Assembly (NCBI RefSeq): GCF_024721995.1
Contig: NZ_JANQBC010000014.1
Coordinates: 90,808 to 154,807 of the forward strand
From: Paenibacillus radicibacter
GTDB lineage: Bacteria > Bacillota > Bacilli > Paenibacillales > NBRC-103111
DNA: 64,000 nt
Direction: 5' to 3'
The position numbers were made by a program, and so were the translations under genes. How positions within the stretch are numbered: position 1 is the first letter of the stretch; each line of letters opens with the position of its first letter. Below are positions 1-9,142 of the stretch, one piece after another. The notes beneath the pieces are model-generated. The model was not told the origin of the DNA and did not search any database. It saw only the letters and a list, made by a program, of their open reading frames with translations.

Positions 1-478
1 CATTGACAAGCTTCGGTATCACCCTTTCCACAAGCTGCGCACATGGTGGTCCCGACCAGTCTACAGTATCCTTGCCCTCGACGTTCAGATAGTTCCATTC
101 CTGAAGCCACTGCAAGTTCTCCTCCCGATAAGAGGCATAAGGAAAACGAATAATGGACGGAACCGGTCTTCCTGTTGCCTCTTGGTATGCTAGCTCCGCC
201 AGTTTCAGTTCTTCGAAGAATACGGATTTGCTCACATCTGCCATTCTACGATGATGATAGGTATGGGTTGTGAGCTCATGTCCTCTGGCTAGCATTTCTC
301 TTGCTTTTGCCGGATAACGATCGAACCACTCTCCCGTTAAAAAAAACGTCCCACGTGCGCCTCCCTGTTCCAAGGCATCCAGCCATGCGTCAATAGGAGT
401 CCGCATAGGACCATCATCAAATGTAAAAGCACAGTGAGCAACCGCTGAGTTTCCGCGAGAAATTACTAAATTTGTCAT
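1..478 (-). CDS. Polysaccharide deacetylase family protein (3' end outside window)
   Basis: Minus-strand frame open from an ATG at 478 to the window edge; about 159 residues are visible. It shows NodB-homology motifs: TFDDGP at residues 19-24 (catalytic Asp and first metal Asp), HTYHH at 72-76 (the H-x3-H metal site) and RFPYASY further on (the R-x-P motif). The family removes N- or O-acetyl groups from chitooligosaccharide, peptidoglycan or similar polymers. No signal peptide is seen at this start, so it may be cytoplasmic or start further upstream. GGGAGAG lies 8-10 nt before the ATG. The substrate cannot be told from the sequence. Confidence 0.85.
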   Translation of the reverse strand, partial: MTNLVISRGNSAVAHCAFTFDDGPMRTPIDAWLDALEQGGARGTFFLTGEWFDRYPAKAREMLARGHELTTHTYHHRRMADVSKSVFFEELKLAELAYQEATGRPVPSIIRFPYASYREENLQWLQEWNYLNVEGKDTVDWSGPPCAQLVERVIPKLVN

Positions 479-508
479 CAATTCTTCTCTCCCATTCCTA
501 TCTACTAT

Positions 509-1747
509 TCAACCACTAATAGGTAAATCACGAATTTCAAGCTTTCGTTGCTGCCGTCCATACAATCCAGCGAGCGCAGCGGAAATTGCCATAAAGATTG
601 CGCTGGATGCTACTCCCAATTGCAATCCGTACTGTTCGACCACCACGCCTCCAACGATAGGACCCATAATCTGTCCATAGGCAAAAAAAGCAGTGGCTAT
701 GCTAAGGCATGCTGCATATGCATGTTGAGGGACATGGCGACGAAGGAGCGCAGTCGTCATCAAGGGCGGGGTAATAAAGGAAACCAGTCCAATCAGGGTA
801 GCTCCAAGCACAATAAAGAATATATTATTGGTAATTACTCCACTCACTCCGATCGTCCCTAAGGTTAATCCTAACGCAAGCGTATACCCACTTGGCCATC
901 GATCAATCGCTTTGCCACCGATCCATCCGTTAAATAAACCCGCAAATCCGATTCCAGACCATATAAATCCAGCATAGAGGGACGGAATTCCTTTGATCAC
1001 CAAATAGGGAATCAAGTACGTGAAATAAATGATATATCCTGAGCCGAAGAAGAAATAAGAAGCGATTAAGAACAAGAGTCTCTTTGGGCTAAGCAGGAGA
1101 CGATACACTTTTTCGCTTTCTTTGTCCCTTTGCTTCGATTTGATCTGTGAGGATATTTGCTCGGTTCCTGTTTTTCTGGTGACGACCTCGAAACCGATCG
1201 CCACAATTACACCAAATACGCCCATAATCACCCAAGCATACCGCCATCCCTGCATGTGCGAAGGATTTATGGTAAAGGGAGCGAATACACCCGTCACTAG
1301 AATCCCGGCTGATCCGCCTAGCCATATAAGACCTGACGCCACTCCCTGTTCCTTCGGACGAACGGCATCCATTGCAATGGACAGAACTAATACAGTAGCG
1401 ATGGCAGATAACAACCCAATGACGAACCGCCAAAACCCAAGATCAGTGAAATTCTCACTAAATGCCGAGCCGATCAATGTTAATCCGAGAAGTAAGCATG
1501 TCACCCGATTTAGGATAGGTTTGTATTCTGGAAACCTCGAGATCAAGGGAGATAGACACAATGTCCCAACCAAATAACCGATAAAGTTGACAGTGCCGAG
1601 TATACCGAGCTGTCCATAGCTCCCCCCGATCCCTCTCTGTATCCCAGGCAAGAACATCCCGTAAGAGAGTCGGGAAAATCCGAGTATAACGACGAACAAC
1701 AACGATGCCCATAGCGTAATCCAATTAAACGCGGATCTAGTACCCAT
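509..1747 (-). CDS. MFS transporter, YbfB/YjiJ-like
   Basis: A protein of about 412 residues with roughly 12 hydrophobic segments and a hydrophilic loop near the middle (after the GFEVVTRKTG stretch), as in the major facilitator superfamily. The N-terminal segment LGFSRLSYGMFLPGIQ resembles the YbfB/YjiJ group of MFS proteins. Substrate unknown. The start at 1747 is preferred because GGGGGGAG sits 9 nt upstream; an ATG at 1756 abuts that motif. It is transcribed away from a LysR gene, so it is the likely target of that regulator. Confidence 0.85.
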   Translation of the reverse strand: MGTRSAFNWITLWASLLFVVILGFSRLSYGMFLPGIQRGIGGSYGQLGILGTVNFIGYLVGTLCLSPLISRFPEYKPILNRVTCLLLGLTLIGSAFSENFTDLGFWRFVIGLLSAIATVLVLSIAMDAVRPKEQGVASGLIWLGGSAGILVTGVFAPFTINPSHMQGWRYAWVIMGVFGVIVAIGFEVVTRKTGTEQISSQIKSKQRDKESEKVYRLLLSPKRLLFLIASYFFFGSGYIIYFTYLIPYLVIKGIPSLYAGFIWSGIGFAGLFNGWIGGKAIDRWPSGYTLALGLTLGTIGVSGVITNNIFFIVLGATLIGLVSFITPPLMTTALLRRHVPQHAYAACLSIATAFFAYGQIMGPIVGGVVVEQYGLQLGVASSAIFMAISAALAGLYGRQQRKLEIRDLPISG

Positions 1748-1823
1748 CTCTCCCATCTCCCCCCAAATATGAAGTTGATCCTATTGTAAAATGGAAGGAT
1801 ATTTTTGTAAAATTGAATAATAT

Positions 1824-1836
1824 GAATAATTTATTC
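1824..1836. promoter_or_regulatory. Perfect 13-bp palindrome between divergent MFS and LysR genes
   Basis: GAATAATTTATTC is a perfect inverted repeat with one central base. It lies in the 115-bp gap between the two divergent genes, where LysR-type regulators usually bind. Its role as operator is inferred only from position and symmetry; the local AT richness weakens the case. Confidence 0.4.
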
Positions 1837-1862
1837 AGATTTCTTAAACAAAGGTGATGTTA

Positions 1863-2768
1863 ATGGATCTTGTAGCTTTAAAAACCTTCGAGGCTTGCGT
1901 GCGTCATGGTCATTTTCTTAAAGCCGCTGAAGAGCTCCAGTATGCTCCCTCTACGGTTACTCTTCAGATTCAACGTCTCGAAGCTGATCTAGGCGTTACT
2001 TTATTCGTGCGCCATAGAAAACGTGTGATCGTAACCGAAGCGGGTCGATGGCTCCATCATGAGGCTTCGACTTTACTTAAGTCGATTGGAAACATGAGAC
2101 AGACTGTCTCAGAAATTGCTGCTGGAGACAACGGCTTGGTACGGTTTGCCGCTATCGAACCTATTGCTAGCCAGCAGTTAGCGACTATAATTGCTAACTT
2201 TTGCATGACAAAGCCAAAAGTGGAGTTATCGATGGAGGTAAGCGGTAGCCGATCAATTGCGGAGCGGGTTCGCTCAGGTGATTTAGATTTCGGCGTGTGC
2301 TCCACACCTCCCTCTAAGCTTTTACTGGAGTTTGAGCCGCTGATCGAGGAAAGATTAGGGATCATGTTGAACATCAATCACCCACTTGCAAGTCGAGATA
2401 GCATCACATTAAGTGATCTCGTGGGATTAACCCTTCTAGTTAAAGAACCTACTTGTATCTATCGAGAGCTTTGGGAAACGACAATTTATGGGGGTGAGCA
2501 AAACCTGTTCTCTTATATGGAAATTGGAAGTTTCTTTGTCATTCAACAAATGGTTAAGGCTGAGTTCGGAATTGGGATTGTTCCGTTGTACCATGGTCTG
2601 GAACAGGAAGCCACTGTGGTTATAAGACCTATAACTAATTTGAATCCTGTCGTTACTGTAGGAATTGCATATAAAGATAAGAATCTTATGGGCATGGCTG
2701 CATTCATGTTGATGGAAGCAATGAAGAGCTTATGTGAAACAAACCTACACTTCCAAGAGAATGATTAA
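1863..2768 (+). CDS. LysR family transcriptional regulator
   Basis: About 301 residues, the normal length for the family. The N-terminal winged helix-turn-helix is clear (LKTFEACVRHGHFLKAAEEL, then PSTVTLQIQRLEADLG), followed by a periplasmic-binding-like effector domain. The start at 1863 is chosen because GGTGATG precedes it; two further ATGs at 1854 and 1857 lie within that stretch. It is divergent from the MFS gene and likely controls that gene and itself. Effector unknown. Confidence 0.93.
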   Translation: MDLVALKTFEACVRHGHFLKAAEELQYAPSTVTLQIQRLEADLGVTLFVRHRKRVIVTEAGRWLHHEASTLLKSIGNMRQTVSEIAAGDNGLVRFAAIEPIASQQLATIIANFCMTKPKVELSMEVSGSRSIAERVRSGDLDFGVCSTPPSKLLLEFEPLIEERLGIMLNINHPLASRDSITLSDLVGLTLLVKEPTCIYRELWETTIYGGEQNLFSYMEIGSFFVIQQMVKAEFGIGIVPLYHGLEQEATVVIRPITNLNPVVTVGIAYKDKNLMGMAAFMLMEAMKSLCETNLHFQEND

Positions 2769-2800
2769 GAAATTCTGATTTCGCGTCATTTCAAAAGAAT

Positions 2801-2823
2801 AAGCAGGCTGTGTCAGCCTGCTT
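2801..2823. terminator. Hairpin between convergent lysR and repeat-protein genes
   Basis: AGCAGGCTG-TGT-CAGCCTGCT forms a 9-bp stem. The following T tract is weak (TTGTTAAT), so this is a probable shared terminator for the two converging genes. Confidence 0.55.
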
Positions 2824-2840
2824 GTTAATAAGTCCTAATC

Positions 2841-3614
2841 CTATCCTGTATATTTAATATTTACTGTTTGGCCTAAGTTCGCGATTACAGTCCAACCTGC
2901 CGGTATAGGGAAACCAGCAAGGACATTCACAACCGTACCCAAGGGAGCCCCAATTAAGTTCTTAATCCAAACCGCAGTATCCGTCTTATTAATGACTGCC
3001 CACCCGGTTGGAAGCGGTGAAATCGGTAAGATTGTCAGGGTCTCTCCGTATGCTATTCCGATCACGTACTTAATAGTCATCGTAGAACCTATCGTATTGA
3101 CAATCACCCAGCCATTAGGTAATGGAGTACCAACTAATACGGTGACTTGTGCACCCGTTGGGGCTCCATTTAGATTTTGGATCCACACAGCACTATCTGT
3201 TCTGTTTGTCATCGCCCATCCAGCAGGAAGAGGTGAAATGGGCACGACCGTATATATTACCCCGTAACTAGCTCCGTTCGCATTTTTAAGTGTAATGGAA
3301 GAAGGTGTCTGGTTAATAACGACCCAACCACTCGGAACTGCACTACCAAGCTCCGCGACTACTTGTTCGCCTGTTGCTCCACCGATCAAGCACTTAGCCG
3401 TAATATTATCGCCGTTCTTGAGTGAGATAATCCATCCAGCAGGCAGTGTTGTACCAACCGGCACAACAGTTGTCACTCCATAACTAGAGCAGTTGAATGT
3501 TGCATTACTTGTGGCAGCACTTGCTACAGATGAGAATGCACCAACGTTTAAGCCTAACGAAAAGCTAAGTAAGAGTGCAAGTATGACCATTCTTGATAGT
3601 CCCTTTTTAAGCAT
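2841..3614 (-). CDS. Secreted protein with about six 37-38 residue repeats
   Basis: About 257 residues. The start at 3614 gives a Sec signal peptide (MLKKGLSRMVILALLLSFSL, cleavage near SVASAA), with GGAA/AAGGGAA upstream. The mature part is a tandem array of about six repeats built around LPAGWxVxNxTDSxVxIKN and NGAPxGxxVxV, each with an invariant PxGW. Cysteines occur only near the start of the mature region. No enzyme motif is seen; a small beta-rich repeat fold at the cell surface is likely. I do not recognise a named family. Confidence 0.75.
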   Translation of the reverse strand: MLKKGLSRMVILALLLSFSLGLNVGAFSSVASAATSNATFNCSSYGVTTVVPVGTTLPAGWIISLKNGDNITAKCLIGGATGEQVVAELGSAVPSGWVVINQTPSSITLKNANGASYGVIYTVVPISPLPAGWAMTNRTDSAVWIQNLNGAPTGAQVTVLVGTPLPNGWVIVNTIGSTMTIKYVIGIAYGETLTILPISPLPTGWAVINKTDTAVWIKNLIGAPLGTVVNVLAGFPIPAGWTVIANLGQTVNIKYTG

Positions 3615-3700
3615 TGTTCCATCATTCCCTTCTATTAATTGGTTTAGGAGATTGAATATCACTAGTCTATTCCAATATTTGCCACTAGTCAATCAAATGA

Positions 3701-3738
3701 AATCACCCGACTTCTTAGTAGAGTCGGGTGATTTTTTT
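3701..3738. terminator. Strong rho-independent hairpin, DinB 3' side
   Basis: ATCACCCGACT...AGTCGGGTGAT is an 11-bp stem followed on the plus strand by seven Ts; the minus strand has a shorter T-rich tail. It lies between the DinB stop and the start of the repeat-protein gene and probably separates the two minus-strand transcripts. Confidence 0.7.
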
Positions 3739-3801
3739 AATAACATAGAGTTATTCTTCAGCATGACATCGTTTCTCCCGGCTGAGATCAGTTAAAGTCG
3801 A

Positions 3802-4275
3802 TCAGGAGGATGGCTTTACACTTTTTATCATTTGTTTAATAGCTCCCAGATGATAGGCAGAATGAGCCAGAGACGATAATACTTCATTGGCAAGTAGTTC
3901 ATTCCAGTCAATAACGTCAATTGATTCCAATAGCGTTAAGTATTCATTTCGCAATCCTTCCTGGATTCGATTCCATTCCTGCTCATCTACCGAATGAATA
4001 CCCCAACTCTTTCTCCAGTCCATTTCCGGTTGTTTCCCTTGTCTTATGATCTCATTGGTTCCCCACATGTGATAACGGATGTGATCAATATGCGCAGCCA
4101 ATGTTGTTCCATGAACAGCTATTGAAGCTTGATCGTAAGACATCCCCTCTAGTACACCGAAAATGCCAGAATTCGGCTTGGAATCCGTGAACCAACTTCC
4201 TTTTACAGGAACTGGTGGGCCTTCGAATGTTTCCTTTACCATCGTTTTAACCGAGTTTCTTAATATTTCACTCAT
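3802..4275 (-). CDS. DinB family protein
   Basis: About 157 residues of the DinB/YfiT four-helix bundle. It has an N-terminal HIDHIRYHMWGTNE histidine helix and a C-terminal SLAHSAYHLGAIKQM helix; such histidines usually form a metal site. Members act as metal-dependent thiol transferases or are of unknown role. GGAGG lies 8 nt before the ATG at 4275, which sets the start. A second DinB-like gene is near 43.4 kb. Confidence 0.85.
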   Translation of the reverse strand: MSEILRNSVKTMVKETFEGPPVPVKGSWFTDSKPNSGIFGVLEGMSYDQASIAVHGTTLAAHIDHIRYHMWGTNEIIRQGKQPEMDWRKSWGIHSVDEQEWNRIQEGLRNEYLTLLESIDVIDWNELLANEVLSSLAHSAYHLGAIKQMIKSVKPSS

Positions 4276-4405
4276 GTTTAATACCTCCAATAGAATTTAG
4301 GTGATTTCATATCGCATGATGGGTCGTTTCGGATGGTGGCGATGATCTTCTTCCAAGATACATATAACCCTCTAAAGTTGTTTTGATGGTTATATTATCC
4401 AGAGA

Positions 4406-4435
4406 TTGATTCTAACTGTCAATACCTTTTATAAT
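4406..4435 (+). promoter_or_regulatory. Sigma-A promoter for the CGNR/DJ-1 operon
   Basis: TTGATT, an 18-bp spacer and TATAAT at 4430-4435, about 40 nt before the chosen start of the CGNR gene. The consensus -10 overlaps the more upstream ATG at 4434, which argues against translation starting there. Confidence 0.65.
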
Positions 4436-4475
4436 GGTTATAGAAAATACATGCGGTAAGACAAGGGGAAGTCAT

Positions 4476-5099
4476 ATGTCGGATATAAATAAAGAGGTAA
4501 ATAAGCCTGATTTACTCGGCGGACGTTTGTGTTTGGATTTTGCCAATACAGTAGGTTGGCACGATAGCATTGAGGAATCCAAGGAGTCGCTAACGAGTTA
4601 CGAGAAACTGGTAAACTGGAGTTTGCATGCCAATATTCTTAATAAGACGCAATCACTTTCACTACTCAAAAAAGCAGAAAATCAACCTTCTCAGGCAAAA
4701 GAAGTTCTTGAGCAAGCCATTGAGCTGCGGGAATCGATTTACCAAATTCTTAGTCTAGTATTAAATAATAAAACACCAGACTCTAAAGATCTCTCTGTAC
4801 TCAATTCTGCCTTAGGTAATGTTTATGGGAAGATGCGAGTCGTACATGGAGAGAATAAATTTTCATTGGAATTTATGAATGATGAAGATGCTTTAGACGT
4901 AATGCTTCCACCGATTGTTCAATCTGCTATAGACATTCTCACTTCTGAAAAAGAACTTAGTAGAGTGAAAAAATGCGAAGGAGATCCGTGTGGTTGGCTG
5001 TTTTTGGATACAAGCCGCAATCGCAGCAGGCGTTGGTGTTCGATGGCGGATTGTGGGAATCGTGCAAAAGCAAAGCGATTTTATCATAATAAAAAATGA
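4476..5099 (+). CDS. ABATE/CGNR zinc-finger transcriptional regulator
   Basis: About 207 residues. The N-terminal ABATE-type domain opens with LLGGRLCLDFANTVGW; the C-terminal CGNR zinc finger reads CEGDPCGWLFLDTSRNRSRR followed by WCSMADCGNRAKAKR, giving the four Cys ligands. Such proteins are stress-related DNA-binding regulators. GGGGAAG precedes the ATG at 4476. The stop codon overlaps the first ATG (5096) of the next frame, so it is co-transcribed with the DJ-1/PfpI gene. Confidence 0.9.
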   Translation: MSDINKEVNKPDLLGGRLCLDFANTVGWHDSIEESKESLTSYEKLVNWSLHANILNKTQSLSLLKKAENQPSQAKEVLEQAIELRESIYQILSLVLNNKTPDSKDLSVLNSALGNVYGKMRVVHGENKFSLEFMNDEDALDVMLPPIVQSAIDILTSEKELSRVKKCEGDPCGWLFLDTSRNRSRRWCSMADCGNRAKAKRFYHNKK

Positions 5100-5116
5100 T
5101 GGACGGTGTTCCAATT

Positions 5117-5722
5117 ATGAAAATCCAAATCGTATTGTTTGACGGCTTCGGAGAACTTGGCTCACTCGCCCCTTTTGAGGTACTCAAAAGAGCAATTGAT
5201 GAAGGTGCACCTTTTATAGTTGAACTCGTATCAAGTGAACCCAAACAAGAGATCACCACTTCATATGGAGTTACAGTTAAATTAAATGATTGCTTACGAA
5301 TGGATAATCGCCCAGATCTGTTAATTGTACCTGGTGGTGGTTGGAATCATAAAGCTGAACATGGTGCACGTAAGCAAGCAGAGCTTGGAACACTGACTGA
5401 ACTGATTCGAGAGATGCATAATGAAGGAACGATCATAGCGGGTGTTTGTACAGGAGGTATGCTACTCGCAGCCTCGGGTATATTGAGTGGTCGTAAGGCG
5501 ACAATGCATCGTTTGGCACAGAATGAAATCATTGAATACGGGGCAGAATTCCTTCCTTACAGAATTGTTGATCATGGGGATGTTATCACTGCAAGAGGAG
5601 TTACTTCGGGACTTGATTTGGGACTTTGGATCACGGAAAGGTTCGCCAATGCGAATATTGCAGCTGCCGTTGAATACAGAATGGAATACGAAAAGCGAGG
5701 TGTGGTTTGGATTGAGGAGTAA
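5117..5722 (+). CDS. DJ-1/PfpI family protein
   Basis: About 201 residues of the class I glutamine-amidotransferase-like DJ-1 fold. The nucleophile elbow is IAGVCTGGMLLA with its Cys, and the preceding strand reads DLLIVPGGG. It resembles the AraC-type amidase domains or isonitrile-hydratase-like members rather than PfpI proteases. An earlier in-frame ATG at 5096 overlaps the upstream stop; family alignment favours MKIQIVLFDGFG at 5117. Second gene of the CGNR operon. Function not assignable. Confidence 0.85.
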   Translation: MKIQIVLFDGFGELGSLAPFEVLKRAIDEGAPFIVELVSSEPKQEITTSYGVTVKLNDCLRMDNRPDLLIVPGGGWNHKAEHGARKQAELGTLTELIREMHNEGTIIAGVCTGGMLLAASGILSGRKATMHRLAQNEIIEYGAEFLPYRIVDHGDVITARGVTSGLDLGLWITERFANANIAAAVEYRMEYEKRGVVWIEE

Positions 5723-5763
5723 TAGTGTGGCGATGAACTCAGTTCATCGCCACACTATTATTT
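5721..5763. terminator. Bidirectional terminator, near-perfect 19-bp stem
   Basis: AATAGTGTGGCGATGAACT pairs with AGTTCATCGCCACACTATT around a one-base centre and is followed by TTTT on the plus strand. It separates the converging DJ-1 and PAP2 genes. Confidence 0.8.
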
Positions 5764-6353
5764 TAACGTCTTGATTTTTGGCGTCTTGGCAAAATGCGCT
5801 GTTCCAACTTCTCATATGAAGCCAGCAGTCTCTTGATGAATCTGAGATCAGGTATGAACCAATAACATATTAAGGCTGAGATGATGCCGACAATTGCACC
5901 TACTAAGATATCAACTGGATAATGAACCCCAACCCACACACGTGAGATTGCAACACAGGTTGCTAGGACAAGCCAGAACCATCCATTTCTCTTCCGTACA
6001 AGCCAGAAAGAGGTACAAATAGAGAAGAACAAGATCGTATGATCACTTGGAAAAGAGTTGTTAATTGCATGGTCAATCAGTTTACTCACATCCGGTAGTT
6101 CGGCAAAGGGTTGATGATGCTCATGCAACTTACCCAACAATTTACCAATCACTTCAGCTAAGACAAATGCAAGTCCAGCCTGAATCACCATCATTCGATA
6201 TCGTTTAATGCCAGTAAACCAATAAAATAGCATTGCCAAAGCAAGAAAATAGATCGTGTATTCCGCTATAAAGACAACAATAGGATTTAGGAAGTCAAGT
6301 TGCTTCCCCCAATCGTTAATTAATCGAAAAATATCTGTGTTCAATTGAGACAT
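5763..6353 (-). CDS. bcrC: PAP2 family phosphatase, BcrC-like undecaprenyl-diphosphatase
   Basis: 196 residues, five to six membrane segments. Two PAP2 catalytic motifs are clear: SFPSDH (motif 2) and SRVWVGVHYPVD (motif 3). Motif 1 reads GKLHEHHQPF, with Gln where the usual K-x6-RP has Arg. BcrC homologues dephosphorylate undecaprenyl pyrophosphate, the target of bacitracin, in the membrane. Its position after an ABC transporter resembling BcrAB and a two-component system supports that assignment. The symbol is by similarity and context only. Confidence 0.75.
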   Translation of the reverse strand: MSQLNTDIFRLINDWGKQLDFLNPIVVFIAEYTIYFLALAMLFYWFTGIKRYRMMVIQAGLAFVLAEVIGKLLGKLHEHHQPFAELPDVSKLIDHAINNSFPSDHTILFFSICTSFWLVRKRNGWFWLVLATCVAISRVWVGVHYPVDILVGAIVGIISALICYWFIPDLRFIKRLLASYEKLEQRILPRRQKSRR

Positions 6354-6384
6354 ACTTTAAAAACCCCTGACTTTTATATTTAGC

Positions 6385-7119
6385 TTAATCGATATCCATT
6401 TTTTTAAAATAAACAATCGTTGCTACGAGCCCAATCACAGTTGCAGCAAGAATCGCTGCATACGAATAAAACGGTGGATAAGCAGGAACATAGCTGCTCT
6501 CTGCGATCACATGCGCAGCCGACCAAGGAAATACGGCTTTATAATCCCGGTTAGTAATTGCTACATTCCCCATCGTAATCACAGCTGTGAAAATAATGGT
6601 AGGTACATAATTTTTGAAAAGAAAAGCGACAAACATCGTCGGTGTTGATAATAAGAAAAGCAGACTTCCTCCAATTAGAAACTCTTTCAGCGATTGCAGG
6701 ATGACACCGATCGACATTCCTTCATATTGTGCCAAAAGACCGAGAATTAATATCAACACCCACGATGTAAAGGTCAATATCATGATCCACAAAAATAACA
6801 GCACCAGCTTACTAAAGATAATTCCTATTCTAGACACGGGAATGGTTAGTAGATTTTTCATTGTATCTTCCGTAAATTCACGGATAAACAGATAAGCGGT
6901 AATGACTCCATATAACAGTGTTCCGATAAGCAGAGTCACATACAGATTGGTATCTGACCATACATCACTGAACAGCACGGGTTTCCCGGGGTTCTTGGCC
7001 ATGTTGTCCAAATAACCGATAAAAACCATAATTGGGGCTGCTACCGCACCAATCAAACTGATCATGAACATCTTAGCCCGTCTCAGCTTCAGAAGCTCGG
7101 TGTACACCAAATTAACCAA
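6385..7119 (-). CDS. bcrB: ABC transporter permease, BcrB-like
   Basis: About 244 residues, six hydrophobic segments of the ABC-2 type, opening with LVNLVYTELLKLRRAKMF, typical of lantibiotic/bacitracin exporters. A TTG at 7119 is preferred: GGGGGCG lies 6 nt upstream, and it overlaps the end of the ATPase gene by 8 nt, showing translational coupling. With the ATPase it would remove bacitracin-like peptides from the membrane. Substrate is inferred from context. Confidence 0.75.
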   Translation of the reverse strand: MVNLVYTELLKLRRAKMFMISLIGAVAAPIMVFIGYLDNMAKNPGKPVLFSDVWSDTNLYVTLLIGTLLYGVITAYLFIREFTEDTMKNLLTIPVSRIGIIFSKLVLLFLWIMILTFTSWVLILILGLLAQYEGMSIGVILQSLKEFLIGGSLLFLLSTPTMFVAFLFKNYVPTIIFTAVITMGNVAITNRDYKAVFPWSAAHVIAESSYVPAYPPFYSYAAILAATVIGLVATIVYFKKMDID

Positions 7120-8032
7120 TCTTATCGCCCCCAATCATTCGGACGAAATAATCTTCCAATTTGTCTTCGCTCAGCGCAATTCTCGTAACTTCAATCTGAT
7201 GATCGACTAACATCTTGTTGATTTTACCTTGCTGACCTATATGCGAGTAGACACGAATAATCCCTTCATCACGAACCTCATAGTCGGTTATGGCCAAATG
7301 CTGTTCAAGAAGCATCACTGCCCGATTATCATTCGAGACCTGAAACTCCAGAAATTTGCGATTTCGCTGCCGAAGCTCAGTAAATGAGACCTCCTCAAGC
7401 AGTTTACCTAGATGAATGATCCCAATATGATCAGCCAACAATTCAACCTCGGATAAAATATGACTTGAGACTAGAATCGTAATTTTTCGTTCTTCGGCAA
7501 GCGATTTGATCATATTTCGAATTTCTTTGATACCAATGGGATCCAAACCATTTGTAGGCTCATCAAGTATCAACAACTCCGGGTGATGAAGGATGGCGCG
7601 GGCAATCCCTAGCCGCTGCTTCATGCCTAAAGAAAATTTTTCAACTTTCTTGGATGGTTCGCCTTGCAGACCGACGATTTCAAGTGCTTCATCAATCGCA
7701 TTCTTCGTGTGAACACCCACAAGACTTGCATTAATCATTAAATTTTCTCTAGCAGTCAGATTTTCATAAAAACCTGAAAACTCGACAATAGAGCCTACTC
7801 GCCTTAAGATCTCTCGCTGTTTGTCATATAGATGCTCCCCAAACATTTCGATTGTCCCGCTAGTTGGTTTAATCAAACCAAGCAGCATACGAATAGTCGT
7901 CGTTTTACCAGCACCATTTTGACCGAGAAAGCCGTAGATTTGGCCTTGTTTTACAGTCATATTCAGGTCATTCACTGCAATTTGTCCACCATATTTTTTA
8001 GTAAGTCGTGTTGTTTGTATGATTGCGGTCAT
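7112..8032 (-). CDS. bcrA: ABC transporter ATP-binding protein, BcrA-like
   Basis: 306 residues, the same size as BcrA of B. licheniformis as I recall it. It has Walker A GQNGAGKTT, signature FSLGMKQRLGIA (SLGMK type), Walker B LLILDEPTNGLDP and an SSHILSEVE switch region. The C-terminal extension of about 90 residues is usual for BcrA/NatA-type exporters. GGAGG precedes the tandem ATGs; the second (8032) is used. It lies directly downstream of a histidine kinase gene, as expected for a drug-inducible resistance operon. Confidence 0.82.
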   Translation of the reverse strand: MTAIIQTTRLTKKYGGQIAVNDLNMTVKQGQIYGFLGQNGAGKTTTIRMLLGLIKPTSGTIEMFGEHLYDKQREILRRVGSIVEFSGFYENLTARENLMINASLVGVHTKNAIDEALEIVGLQGEPSKKVEKFSLGMKQRLGIARAILHHPELLILDEPTNGLDPIGIKEIRNMIKSLAEERKITILVSSHILSEVELLADHIGIIHLGKLLEEVSFTELRQRNRKFLEFQVSNDNRAVMLLEQHLAITDYEVRDEGIIRVYSHIGQQGKINKMLVDHQIEVTRIALSEDKLEDYFVRMIGGDKIG

Positions 8033-8125
8033 CATCTACACCTCCTTGAAGCCCTTCCTTATAGGCTATAGCTCAATGATAAATAGACGATTTTAAATGC
8101 TACTTAACCATTTCTTAATTAATTC

Positions 8126-9142
8126 TTAATTTTGAATCGGAAGGGTAAAGGTAAAAGTAGTCTTATGTCCCGGCTGGCTTTCAGCCCATATGGTCCCACC
8201 GTTTTTCTCGACAAGCACCTTCGTGATAGCCAGTCCCAGACCGCTTCCTCCGTACATCGGGTTACGAGAGCTCTCCGACCTATACATTCGTTCGAATACT
8301 TTCGTCAATTCTTCTTGTGGGATGCCCTGCCCCTTATCCCATATCTTCAGATGATACGCATCAGCTTGCTGCGTTAATTCAACACCTAATTCATTGCCCT
8401 GCTGTCCATGTTGCACCGCATTTTTCACAATATTATTTAGAATTCGCTGCACGCTAAGGCGATCCGCAGTAACCGAACACTTTTTCTCCGGAATGGACAC
8501 GATCAGTTTCATGTTTGCTTGCTTCAAAGCAGGCATAATTTCAATCAGTGATTCCCTGGTCATCTCCGCTAAATCAAGTGTCTCTGGTCGCAGCGTTACC
8601 TCATCTGCATCAAGCTTAGCTAAATCGAATATTTCATCAATCAATTGTTTTAATGCTCTGGATTTTCGCGATATGATATCGAGATACTCCAGCTTTTCTT
8701 CACGAGTTGTAGCGATGTCATCATTTAAGGCATCCACGTACCCAATAATAGAAGTAAGTGGGGTTCTAATGTCATGAGATATATTAGAAAGCAGGCTTTT
8801 TCTTGCCACCTCGGATTTGATCGTCTGAACTTGAATTTTATCCAATTGGTTGATTAATTCATTGATTGTGAAAATAAACTCATTAACGACAGAGTCGTCA
8901 TTCACGAGCAATCGGACGTTTACATTACCTTGACTCACTCTTCTTAGCAACTTGGTCATGCTCACTAGCTTTATTTTAAAACGAATATGCCTGAGAAAAA
9001 GTAACAATGTAATGACAACCAGAATAATAAATAAAGCCCCGCGCAGGAAATCTAGGGGCTGGTTTGTTGATTCTATCACGATAAGACCAGTTAGTATCAA
9101 TAATTGCATGCCGATAAGTATAGTCGCATGATCACGTTTCAT
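8126..9142 (-). CDS. Sensor histidine kinase
   Basis: About 338 residues. Two N-terminal membrane helices lie close together with almost no extracellular loop (ILIGMQLLILTGLIV and LFIILVVITLLLF), then a HAMP-like linker, the HisKA box SHDIRTPLTS with the phospho-accepting His, and HATPase_c with NIVKNAVQHG, DKGQGIP and GSGLGLAI. A short-loop sensor of this kind often senses transporter activity or membrane stress, which fits the adjacent bcr-like genes. The ATG at 9142 overlaps the response regulator stop by 11 nt. Confidence 0.88.
   Translation of the reverse strand: MKRDHATILIGMQLLILTGLIVIESTNQPLDFLRGALFIILVVITLLLFLRHIRFKIKLVSMTKLLRRVSQGNVNVRLLVNDDSVVNEFIFTINELINQLDKIQVQTIKSEVARKSLLSNISHDIRTPLTSIIGYVDALNDDIATTREEKLEYLDIISRKSRALKQLIDEIFDLAKLDADEVTLRPETLDLAEMTRESLIEIMPALKQANMKLIVSIPEKKCSVTADRLSVQRILNNIVKNAVQHGQQGNELGVELTQQADAYHLKIWDKGQGIPQEELTKVFERMYRSESSRNPMYGGSGLGLAITKVLVEKNGGTIWAESQPGHKTTFTFTLPIQN

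Noticed and set aside
1122..1577. Plus-strand ORFs antisense to the MFS gene
   Set aside because: They shadow a well-supported gene, show no family motif and have no start signals; the same applies to the other long antisense frames in the window.
4434..4475. Upstream ATG at 4434 as start of the CGNR gene
   Set aside because: It overlaps the TATAAT of a good promoter, so it would not be transcribed; the ATG at 4476 has a Shine-Dalgarno sequence.
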